5,976 nucleotides of DNA. Source: Paraktedonobacter sp035294465. GTDB taxonomy: Bacteria > Chloroflexota > Ktedonobacteria > Ktedonobacterales > Ktedonobacteraceae. The stretch is from NCBI GenBank assembly GCA_035294465.1, contig DATGKW010000174.1, positions 1 through 5,976 of the forward strand, given 5' to 3'. The position numbers and the translations under genes are program-made. Numbering within the stretch: the stretch's first letter is position 1; each line of letters begins with the position of its first letter. Positions 1 through 5,457 of the stretch are shown here, piece by piece. The notes under the pieces are model-generated. The model made no database searches. It was given only the letters and a program-made list of their open reading frames with translations, and was not told the origin of the DNA.

Positions 1-1
1 G

Positions 2-70
2 AAACGTTTAACTGATGGAGATATATGCTATCCTGTGTGGGGTTACAAGCAAACAGGTGCTTATCGCTGA
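2..70 (+). CDS. possible C-terminal end of an upstream gene (partial)
   Basis: One frame is open from the window edge to a TGA at 68-70. It encodes 22 residues ending in CYPVWGYKQTGAYR; the other two plus-strand frames meet a stop within the first 15 bases. The stop lies 36 bp before the kinase ATG, and no terminator separates them, which would fit an upstream partner in the same operon. The peptide matches no family I recognise and is too short to prove coding. It could be chance; treat it as a tentative partial gene. Confidence 0.3.
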   Translation, partial: KRLTDGDICYPVWGYKQTGAYR

Positions 71-106
71 TAGGTTTCTTTCTGTGGATTATGGAGGTCA
101 AAGAAG

Positions 107-1276
107 ATGAGTGTTGATCTGATAGGGCACGAAATTAAAGGTCGCTATCGGCTGATTGATGAGCGCGGTAGCGGAAACTTCGGCACGGTGTATATTGCCC
201 GCGACCTCCTGACAAATTATCTCTACGCTGCTAAAATTATGCGCATCGATTATACAGATGACAATGAACTGGTTGAGCGTTTCAAGCGAGAAGCCTTTAT
301 TCTCTACAATCTCAACGATGAGCACATTGTGCGGGTCATCGATTATGGCAACGAAGGCAACCTCTACTATATTATTTTGCATCATGTCGATGGGCAAAAT
401 CTCAAGTACTATATCCAGCGCGAGGGGAAAATACCGCCATTGCGGGCGCTGGACTACGTTCACCAGGCTGCTGAGGGGCTGAATGCTGCTTATAAACGTG
501 GAGTGGTGCATCGCGACATCAAGCCGCAGAATATTCTAGTGAATAACAAGGGCGTGGTCAAAATCGCGGATTTTGGTCTCTCGCGCAGCAAAGATATGCA
601 TACCATTACCGGTTCGGACAAGTTTATGGGCACGGCCTATTATGTCGCGCCCGAACAGATCACGAACAGCCATGAGGTGGACACGCGGGCCGACCTCTAC
701 TCGCTGACGGTGTTGCTCTTCGAGATGCTGACCGGGCATCCACCCTATAGCGGTGATAGGATTCTAGATGTTGTTTTGAAACACGCACGCGCGGAGATTC
801 CCTCGGTTTGTCTCCTATGCCCTGGGCTGCCGTCTGAGGCAGATCGCTTCATGCAGAAGGCGCTGGCCAAAACGCCGCAGGAGCGTTTCCAGTCGCCCGC
901 CGAGTATATCGCTGCCATTGAGCAACTACAAAGGCTTTTGCGCGGCAACGTTGAGGTTCCCCAGAAGCAGGCTCGCCTGGTTCTGCTGGAGAGCGGCGAA
1001 GTTTTTCCGCTTTATGGCTCCAAACTACTGATTGGACGCGAAGATCCCAAGCGCGAGATCCATCCCGATATTACGCTCAACGATGAGCAAAGAACGGTCG
1101 GGCGTATTCACGCTAGCCTGAGTTACCAGCAGGGGCAATGGAGCATTGAGGATCGGAATTCACGCAATAGAACGCGCTTGAACGGCGAGATACTGGTTCC
1201 TTATGAACGCCGGCCACTTAAAGATGGCGACCAGCTTCGTTTCGGGCGCGTCGAAGCGCGTTTTGAGCTCCGCTAG
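107..1276 (+). CDS. serine/threonine protein kinase with C-terminal FHA domain
   Basis: A 389-residue Hanks-type (PknB-like) kinase that should phosphorylate Ser/Thr on target proteins in the cytoplasm. The kinase domain spans about residues 14-272. It shows the glycine-rich loop GSGNFGTV (21-28), ATP-anchoring Lys43 in AAKIM, the catalytic loop HRDIKPQN (135-142), DFG (155-157), and GT..YYVAPE (175-183) closing the activation segment. An FHA domain follows at about 290-389, with GR (310-311), R-x-H (333-335) and NG (359-360). The FHA Ser that normally precedes R-x-H appears to be Gly332, so phosphothreonine binding may be altered. There is no transmembrane segment or sensor domain, unlike PknB with its external PASTA repeats. 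The start is supported by GGAGG at 93-97, 9 bp ahead of the ATG. Substrates cannot be inferred. The kinase and FHA calls are firm; the physiological role is unknown. Confidence 0.95.
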   Translation: MSVDLIGHEIKGRYRLIDERGSGNFGTVYIARDLLTNYLYAAKIMRIDYTDDNELVERFKREAFILYNLNDEHIVRVIDYGNEGNLYYIILHHVDGQNLKYYIQREGKIPPLRALDYVHQAAEGLNAAYKRGVVHRDIKPQNILVNNKGVVKIADFGLSRSKDMHTITGSDKFMGTAYYVAPEQITNSHEVDTRADLYSLTVLLFEMLTGHPPYSGDRILDVVLKHARAEIPSVCLLCPGLPSEADRFMQKALAKTPQERFQSPAEYIAAIEQLQRLLRGNVEVPQKQARLVLLESGEVFPLYGSKLLIGREDPKREIHPDITLNDEQRTVGRIHASLSYQQGQWSIEDRNSRNRTRLNGEILVPYERRPLKDGDQLRFGRVEARFELR

Positions 1277-1314
1277 AGAGGCTTTTGTTCGGTTATCGCA
1301 ATGTGCAGGTAAGC

Positions 1315-1344
1315 TTGACAACTTGAGACATCTTCATGTACTCT
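1315..1344 (+). promoter_or_regulatory. candidate sigma-70 promoter for the rsgA leader
   Basis: TTGACA at 1315-1320, an 18-bp spacer, then TACTCT at 1339-1344. The -35 is a perfect consensus and the -10 matches 4 of 6. Transcription would start near 1351 and give an rsgA leader of about 345 nt. It is the best plus-strand promoter I see between the kinase stop and rsgA. Read-through from the kinase gene is also possible, because no terminator follows it. Confidence 0.4.
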
Positions 1345-1403
1345 GTGAGCAAGAGAGCTGTTCGCATAAATTCTGGCATTGCCAGTTGAAGGGGGTGCAA
1401 GAT

Positions 1404-1535
1404 ATGAGAAAGCATACCAGATCGTCCCTTGTGCTTGCACGCGCCTTGTCTGTCCGCTTCGAAGGCTATGGGCGAACGCTGCCGTTCTGTCAGGCGAAAT
1501 CACGTGCGTTTCTTCATCGGCCTGACATCTGCTAG
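1404..1535 (+). CDS. possible 43-residue small ORF in the rsgA leader
   Basis: The ATG at 1404 is preceded by a purine-rich AAGGGGGTG (1389-1397), and the frame stays open to TAG at 1533-1535. It encodes a basic 43-residue peptide beginning MRKHTRSSLVLARALS. It lies downstream of the candidate promoter at 1315-1344 and could act as a leader peptide. Part of its ribosome binding site can pair with a sequence inside the ORF (GTGCAAG 1395-1401 with CTTGCAC 1434-1440), and its 3' part overlaps the 1488-1527 hairpin. The product resembles nothing I know, and the frame could equally be chance within a structured leader. Low confidence. Confidence 0.2.
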   Translation: MRKHTRSSLVLARALSVRFEGYGRTLPFCQAKSRAFLHRPDIC

Positions 1536-1692
1536 GATACATCCGTATGCCGATTTTGCAAACGGCCTGGTCGCTGTTTCTTTCGCAAAATCGGATAAGA
1601 AACGGCAGGGTTATGGCTTGTTCCCTCCGCACGGCAGACATCATTCACACGCTGATTGTTTGACCCGTGTTTTTTTATCCTCCTGGAGGGAA
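1488..1692 (+). promoter_or_regulatory. structured 5' leader with anti-Shine-Dalgarno sequence, upstream of rsgA
   Basis: Inverted repeats follow one another. TGTCAGGC (1488-1495) pairs with GCCTGACA (1520-1527). CCGATTTTGC (1550-1559) pairs with GCAAAATCGG (1585-1594) and encloses an inner helix, AAAC 1560-1563 with GTTT 1576-1579. CGG-c-AGGG (1603-1610) pairs with CCCTCCG (1623-1629). The same segment, TTCCCTCC (1621-1628), is an exact 8-nt complement of the rsgA Shine-Dalgarno region GGAGGGAA (1685-1692). Two exclusive folds are therefore possible: one locks the ribosome binding site, the other frees it. This matches no riboswitch class that I recognise. The pairings are seen in the sequence; a regulatory role is inference. 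Confidence 0.45.
1647..1676 (+). terminator. weak terminator/attenuator-like hairpin before rsgA
   Basis: ACACG (1647-1651) pairs with CGTGT (1666-1670) and is followed directly by a run of T to 1676. An alternative 5' arm, GCACGG (1629-1634), can pair with CCGTGT (1665-1670). The stem is only 5-6 bp with a loop of 14 nt or more, so it is weak for an intrinsic terminator. It sits just before the rsgA ribosome binding site, where attenuators are found. It may instead be only a T-rich spacer. Confidence 0.25.
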
Positions 1693-1696
1693 GCTA

Positions 1697-2719
1697 TTGA
1701 TTAATGATCCGGAGATGCTAACCGGCATGGTCTTGAACGGTGCGCACGGTATCTACGATGTGCATACCGATAACGGCGTACTGCGCTGCACGCTGCGCGG
1801 AAAGCTGAAGAAATCTTTTGTTCAGTCACAGGCTACCAGATCGCTGGCAAAGACCAATTCCCGCTTCAATAAACTGTTACATCAGTCCAAGATGAAACGC
1901 GAAGCGGCCGAGCAAGCCGTGCCATCTCGCCTCTCGGTGGGAGATTACGTGAAACTGCGTCAGCTAGATGCTAAAACGGGGATGATCGAGGAAATTTTGC
2001 CGCGTCAGAGCGAACTCTCGCGCCGCGATACCGGCTCGACCGATAAAAAGGTGATGCAGCAGACGCTGCTGGCGAACCTGGATCAGGCAGTGCTGGTTTT
2101 TGCTACAACCCAGCCCGATCCCCACTTTTCCATGCTGGATCGCTACCTGGCAATTTGCGAATCGGCTGAGATTCACCCGCTTATCTGCCTCAACAAGGCT
2201 GATCTACCTCATGAACCCTACGTTGAGCAAAACGCTGAGCTCTATACGCGCCTGGGCTACGAAGTCATCTGGAGCAGCGTGATTACCGGGCAGGGTATTG
2301 AAACACTGCGCAATTTGCTCAAGGGGCATATGACACTCTTTACTGGTCCCTCCGGCGTCGGTAAGTCCTCGCTGGTCAACGCCATTGAGCCTGGCATGGC
2401 CCTCAAGACCGGGCTAATAAGCTCTGCAACTGGTAAAGGCAGGCATACTACTACTAGCTCGCAGCTCTACCCGCTCACCGGAGGCGGCTGGCTTGCCGAC
2501 TCTGCCGGTATCCGAGCTCTCGCCGCCTGGAACATCGCGCCCGAAGATCTCGCCTCCTGTTTTGTCGAATTTCGCCCCTATCTTGGCCAATGCACTTATT
2601 CTGATTGCACGCACGTCGATGAAGAGGGGTGCGCAATCTTGCAGGCTGTCAATGATGGGGCGATTGATGAGCGCAGGCATAAGAGTTATGTACGAATTTT
2701 ACTGGGCGAGGAGCGATAA
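1697..2719 (+). CDS. rsgA: ribosome small subunit-dependent GTPase A (RsgA/YjeQ)
   Basis: RsgA is a circularly permuted GTPase that acts late in 30S subunit maturation. From the TTG at 1697 the protein has 340 residues, near the family norm. An N-terminal OB-fold region is followed by the permuted order G4 NKAD (166-169), G5-like SSVITGQGI (193-201), G1 GPSGVGKSS (217-225), a Thr-rich G2 GRHTTT (248-253) and G3 DSAG (268-271). The C-terminal zinc site is C-x4-C-x-H-x5-C (Cys299, Cys304, His306, Cys312). G3 is usually DTPG or DSPG, so Ala replaces Pro here. The OB region carries a basic stretch (about 40-80) that seems longer than in typical RsgA. I chose TTG because GGAGG at 1685-1689 lies 7 bp upstream; an in-frame GTG at 1667 precedes that site and would add 10 residues, and the ATG at 1715 is too close to any purine run. 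The gene converges on selA. Confidence 0.95.
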   Translation: MINDPEMLTGMVLNGAHGIYDVHTDNGVLRCTLRGKLKKSFVQSQATRSLAKTNSRFNKLLHQSKMKREAAEQAVPSRLSVGDYVKLRQLDAKTGMIEEILPRQSELSRRDTGSTDKKVMQQTLLANLDQAVLVFATTQPDPHFSMLDRYLAICESAEIHPLICLNKADLPHEPYVEQNAELYTRLGYEVIWSSVITGQGIETLRNLLKGHMTLFTGPSGVGKSSLVNAIEPGMALKTGLISSATGKGRHTTTSSQLYPLTGGGWLADSAGIRALAAWNIAPEDLASCFVEFRPYLGQCTYSDCTHVDEEGCAILQAVNDGAIDERRHKSYVRILLGEER

Positions 2720-2847
2720 ATTTTGCCTGCTATCCCTTTGGTAGCAACTTGCCCAGCGTCTCGTGTCTTTTTAAGTGAAGTCATATCGAAGAGATGGTTG
2801 TCTGATTCATCAACGTATATTTGCTACAAAAATATAATAAAGGGGAC
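2720..2847. other. convergent gap between rsgA and selA, with a small hairpin
   Basis: This 128-bp gap separates two genes that end facing each other, so a bidirectional terminator would be expected. The best local structure is GCTATC (2729-2734) with GGTAGC (2740-2745), a 6-bp stem including one G-T pair and a 5-nt loop. No T-run follows it on either strand. A separate T5 at 2768-2772 has no stem before it. I see no convincing intrinsic terminator and no gene. Confidence 0.25.
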
Positions 2848-4236
2848 TTATTGTATTTCATCAAGCAGTGCTCCCATCACCTCTTCATCCTGCTCCTCCA
2901 GGACGGTGCGGGGATCGAGCAGCAGGGTATCGCGCGAGATACGGGCTATGATGGGAACGGGTCGCAGGCGCAGGCGGCGGGCCAGTTCTTCGAGCGGGAG
3001 GGCGCAATGCGCAGCATCCAGGGATAGGAGTGTGGTAGGCAATGTCTCTCCGGGCAACGAGCCGCCGCCGATAGTCGATTCTCCGCGCTGGACACGTACG
3101 TGGATCCCGTGCGCGCGCAGGCGTTCGGCCCAGGTGCCGGCGCGCTGGGCAAGCTGGTTGTCAGATGCAGCAATCATGCGCCAGATAGGAATATGGATTG
3201 TTGCCTCACCTCGTTGATAATGGCGCAGCGTAGCCTCCAGTGCAGCCAGAGTCATCTTGTCGATGCGTAGCGCGCGCATAAGTGGATGGCGAGCAATGCG
3301 TTGGATGATGTCTGTTTTACCAAGCAGGATGCCGGCCTGTGGACCTCCGAGTAGTTTATCACCTGAAAAACATACGACATCCGCGCCGTCTGCCAGACTC
3401 TCCTGGGGCATTGGCTCGTGAGCCAGGTGGTACTGCTCGCAGGGCAGCAGGCAGCCGCTACCCAGGTCTTCCATGACCGGCAGACTGCGCTGCCGGGCCA
3501 GTTCGACAATTTCGTGCAGCGGCGTGGCTTCGGTGAAGCCACTGATGCGGAAGTTGCTTGGATGGACCACGAGCAGCAGAGCCGTATTCTCAGTGATTGC
3601 CATTTCGTAGTCGCTCAAACGCGTGCGATTGGTTGTGCCCACCTCAACCAGTTTGCAACCACTCTGGCGCATCACATCGGGCACGCGGAAGCCGCCGCCG
3701 ATCTCCACCAACTGGCCACGCGAAATGATCACCTCGCGTCCGGCTGCCAGAGTACATAGGGCCAGCAGGACAGCAGCGGCGTTGTTGTTTGTTACCAGGG
3801 CTGCTTCAGCGCCGGTTAGCTCGCGCAGAAGAGCTGCTACATGGACATGGCGCGAGCCGCGCTCACCGGCTTCCAGTTCGTATTCCAGATTTGAGTACCC
3901 TCCGGCTACCTGACGCACAGCCTCTAACGCTGCCTGACTCAGCGGCGCCCTGCCAAGATTTGTATTGATAATTACTCCCGTAGCGTTGATTACCGACTGG
4001 AGGCTTGAACGCTGTTCGCGCTGAAGCAGCGCGCGGGCTGTGTCAAGCAAGGTCCCGGCTGCCGGACAGGGCTGGCCGGCGCGAATAGCGGAGCGGGCTT
4101 CATCCAGGCTGGCGCGCAGGGCGCGAAGCACCGGACGGCGCGTGTAGGTCGCGATTAACTGCTGGCCGGTGGAAGATTGGAGCAATTCATTTATAGAAGG
4201 GAGTAAGCGAAGCTGTGCCGAAGAATCGATGTTCAT
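2848..4236 (-). CDS. selA: L-seryl-tRNA(Sec) selenium transferase SelA
   Basis: SelA is a cytoplasmic PLP enzyme that converts Ser-tRNA(Sec) to Sec-tRNA(Sec) using selenophosphate from SelD. The 462 residues match the length of E. coli SelA. Visible landmarks are LPSINELL (12-19), the start of the core INATGVIINTNLGRAPLS (83-100), YSNLEYELEAGERGSRH (114-130), TNNNAAAVLLAL (149-160), EVGTTNRTRLSDY (198-210), DLGSG (257-261), and SGDKLLGGPQAG (291-302), in which Lys294 is the expected PLP lysine. The start is supported by GGGAGGG, whose complement lies at 4242-4248, 5 bp ahead of the ATG. It lies 27 bp downstream of the MazF-like gene and is probably last in that operon. No selB, selD or tRNA-Sec is seen in the window, so the rest of the pathway must be elsewhere. 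All family motifs are intact. Confidence 0.97.
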   Translation of the reverse strand: MNIDSSAQLRLLPSINELLQSSTGQQLIATYTRRPVLRALRASLDEARSAIRAGQPCPAAGTLLDTARALLQREQRSSLQSVINATGVIINTNLGRAPLSQAALEAVRQVAGGYSNLEYELEAGERGSRHVHVAALLRELTGAEAALVTNNNAAAVLLALCTLAAGREVIISRGQLVEIGGGFRVPDVMRQSGCKLVEVGTTNRTRLSDYEMAITENTALLLVVHPSNFRISGFTEATPLHEIVELARQRSLPVMEDLGSGCLLPCEQYHLAHEPMPQESLADGADVVCFSGDKLLGGPQAGILLGKTDIIQRIARHPLMRALRIDKMTLAALEATLRHYQRGEATIHIPIWRMIAASDNQLAQRAGTWAERLRAHGIHVRVQRGESTIGGGSLPGETLPTTLLSLDAAHCALPLEELARRLRLRPVPIIARISRDTLLLDPRTVLEEQDEEVMGALLDEIQ

Positions 4237-4263
4237 GGCTGCCCTCCCAGAGCTATATCAGGC

Positions 4264-4695
4264 TTAGTGGAGCGAATAATACATCGTAATCGCCAGGCTG
4301 TTCGCGATCTTACCCATAATCGCGCGCAAATCTGGCTCATTTAGCTTGCAGATTGCATATTGATCGGCCAGCAGGCTGCGCAGAACGGCGTACATCAGCT
4401 CAGTTTTTACCAGACTATCGGTATCGAGCAGGGGATAATCGCGTTTTAGCAGCAAGTGATGGTACGGGCGGAGCTTGCCGCGGTACGAAGTGAGCGCGAC
4501 CACATTAACCGCGCCTGCGTGACGGCAAAACGGATCAGAGGAAACCACAAGGGCGGGATGCCAATCGAGGATACGCTTCTCCTCCATACCTTCCGGGAGT
4601 GAAGGGTAGCCAAAGTTTACCCAGTACAACATACCGAATTGCACAGGCGTCTGGTAGGTAAGCGCCTCCGCTGGAAGTTCAGGTGGATGGGGCAT
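4264..4695 (-). CDS. MazF/PemK-like family protein
   Basis: A 143-residue protein whose core resembles the MazF/PemK fold, whose toxin members are sequence-specific ribonucleases. The first strand is GMLYWVNFG (21-29), then WHPALVVSSD (45-54), then VNVVALTSYRGKLRPYHHLLL (63-83, split by a turn), then DTDSLVKTELMYAVLRSLL (91-109), and a C-terminal helix at about 118-136. By eye, Thr69 aligns with the conserved active-site Thr/Ser of MazF. The position of the catalytic Arg, normally in an R-P motif, is His46, so activity may be changed or lost. About 20 residues precede the usual domain start. There is no strong ribosome binding site before the ATG, only a purine-rich GAAGAAAAG, so translation may be coupled to the gene 29 bp upstream. 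Family membership is likely; toxin function is inference. Confidence 0.78.
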   Translation of the reverse strand: MPHPPELPAEALTYQTPVQFGMLYWVNFGYPSLPEGMEEKRILDWHPALVVSSDPFCRHAGAVNVVALTSYRGKLRPYHHLLLKRDYPLLDTDSLVKTELMYAVLRSLLADQYAICKLNEPDLRAIMGKIANSLAITMYYSLH

Positions 4696-4724
4696 CGTCG
4701 TCTACAATCTTTTCTTCTACCTGA

Positions 4725-4949
4725 TTATGGACGGATAGCGGCCACCGAAACATACGCCGGAATGTCACTGGACTCGAGCTGTGCATGGAAACAGGCACAG
4801 GTCAGGGACCAGGCTCGTCCAACGAGACTTAACCGTTCTTCTCGTTCATCCTGACTTTCATCCTGGAGGGCAGCGGCTATCACATCCATTTCATGCTGGT
4901 ACTGCTCAATAAGTAGGGAAGAACGACTAAAGTCATAATTCGTCGCCAT
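4725..4949 (-). CDS. unrecognised 74-residue protein, candidate partner of the MazF-like protein
   Basis: I do not recognise this protein. It begins MATNYDFSRSSLLIEQYQHE, which looks helical, and has a strongly charged stretch, DESQDEREERL (30-40). A Cys-x-Cys (51-53) follows, and the end is hydrophobic. No AbrB, ribbon-helix-helix or helix-turn-helix DNA-binding pattern is evident. It has a clear ribosome binding site (AGAGG, complement at 4956-4960, 6 bp before the ATG) and is the first gene after a good promoter. It precedes the MazF-like gene by 29 bp. A small, partly acidic protein encoded just before a MazF-fold protein occupies the usual antitoxin position, but that is inference from position alone. 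It could also be an unrelated housekeeping protein. Coding status is supported by the ribosome binding site and promoter context. Confidence 0.6.
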   Translation of the reverse strand: MATNYDFSRSSLLIEQYQHEMDVIAAALQDESQDEREERLSLVGRAWSLTCACFHAQLESSDIPAYVSVAAIRP

Positions 4950-5045
4950 AACAAACCTCTTCGTGCCGAAAAAAGTCCAATGCCAAACTACACATCGAGA
5001 CCAAAATGTGCGAAGGTATGCTCTTTTTTTCTTTGATCTTTCGTG

Positions 5046-5074
5046 ATTATACCAGTAAATTCAATCGGACGCAA
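5046..5074 (-). promoter_or_regulatory. promoter of the 74-aa protein / MazF-like / selA operon
   Basis: Read on the minus strand: TTGCGT (complement of 5069-5074), a 17-bp spacer, then a perfect TATAAT (complement of 5046-5051) preceded by TGG, which is an extended -10. Transcription should start near 5039 and give a leader of about 90 nt. That leader contains a short inverted repeat, CACAT (4991-4995) with ATGTG (5006-5010). This is the only strong minus-strand promoter upstream of the three genes. Confidence 0.7.
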
Positions 5075-5100
5075 TAGTTTGAGAAATGATTTTCTTAACC

Positions 5101-5122
5101 GCCCAGGTTCGCAGGCCCAGGT
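5101..5122. repeat. two 8-bp direct repeats between divergent promoters
   Basis: GCCCAGGT occurs at 5101-5108 and again at 5115-5122, 14 bp apart from start to start. The pair lies between the leftward promoter (5046-5074) and the rightward promoter (5169-5197). Tandem direct repeats in such a place can be activator or repressor half-sites. No known binding motif is recognised, and chance is possible. Confidence 0.3.
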
Positions 5123-5159
5123 GTCTTTGCTGGAAGGACGTGGCTCCGGGAGAGCCGCG

Positions 5160-5206
5160 AAAAAATGCTTGACAGCGCGCAACGGGTCCGCTATAATGGA
5201 CCCGTT
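5160..5206 (+). promoter_or_regulatory. strong stable-RNA promoter for tRNA-Tyr/tRNA-Thr/tuf, with -10 box inside a palindrome
   Basis: A perfect consensus promoter: TTGACA (5169-5174), a 17-bp spacer and TATAAT (5192-5197). An A-tract (5160-5165) just upstream resembles a proximal UP element. The GC-rich sequence GGACCCG follows the -10, as is typical of promoters under stringent control. The predicted start is near 5204. AACGGGTCC (5181-5189) and GGACCCGTT (5198-5206) form a perfect 9-bp inverted repeat whose 8-bp centre holds the -10 box. The upstream arm lies in the spacer, the downstream arm covers the discriminator and start site. An 8-bp stem with one wobble pair (5139-5146 with 5152-5159) adjoins on the left. 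Confidence 0.85.
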
Positions 5207-5364
5207 GGTCAGCCGAAAGACCTCTTTCCTCTCTGCTTTTGCGTAGAGAAACGGCGATCAAGCTATGTGCAAGGGCAGAAGAAAACAGAGACACGTGCTG
5301 ATGGCGACAAGTAGCAGGTAAAGGATTCTTCACCAGGAAGTGTTGATGGGGGAGAATTTTTCCT
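5204..5364 (+). other. transcribed leader of the tRNA/tuf operon
   Basis: About 160 nt lie between the predicted start site and tRNA-Tyr. The leader holds two small hairpins. GGTC (5207-5210) pairs with GACC (5219-5222). TCTCTGC (5230-5236) pairs with GCGTAGAGA, using 5243-5249, across a 6-nt loop. No ORF with a ribosome binding site is seen. It is presumably removed during tRNA maturation by RNase P and other nucleases. Confidence 0.4.
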
Positions 5365-5447
5365 GGGCAGTTACCAAAGTGGCCAACTGGGGCTGACTGT
5401 AAATCAGCTGGCTGACGCCTTCGGGGGTTCGAATCCCTCACTGCCCA
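5365..5447 (+). tRNA. tRNA-Tyr (anticodon GTA)
   Basis: A class II tRNA with a long variable arm. The acceptor GGGCAGT (5365-5371) pairs fully with ACTGCCC (5440-5446). The anticodon stem GCTGA/TCAGC carries the loop CTGTAAA, giving anticodon GTA. The T arm is GGGGG-TTCGAAT-CCCTC. The discriminator base is A5447 and is followed by CCT, so the 3' CCA is not encoded and must be added by tRNA nucleotidyltransferase. Confidence 0.97.
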
Positions 5448-5457
5448 CCTTATACCT

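Noticed and set aside
1273..1644. 123-residue minus-strand ORF in the gap before rsgA
   Set aside because: No ribosome binding site precedes the ATG, no motif is recognisable, and it lies opposite structured leader sequence.
2741..2827. GTAGCAA (2741-2747) and TTGCTAC (2821-2827), a perfect 7-bp inverted repeat
   Set aside because: The arms are 73 nt apart and one arm competes with a closer hairpin; most likely chance.
2723..3217. 164-residue plus-strand ORF over the 3' end of selA
   Set aside because: It is Ser/Arg-rich and lies opposite intact selA coding sequence; a frame shadow.
5253..5280. Faint resemblance of the leader (GATCAAGCTA...AAGGGC) to the 5' end of 23S rRNA
   Set aside because: Only a few bases agree, and the sequence departs at once from the conserved rRNA that should follow.
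2848..5364. tRNA-Sec, selB or a SECIS element near selA
   Set aside because: I looked for these because of selA. No TCA-anticodon tRNA with a long acceptor, no SelB-like protein and no in-frame TGA in a redox-protein context was found.
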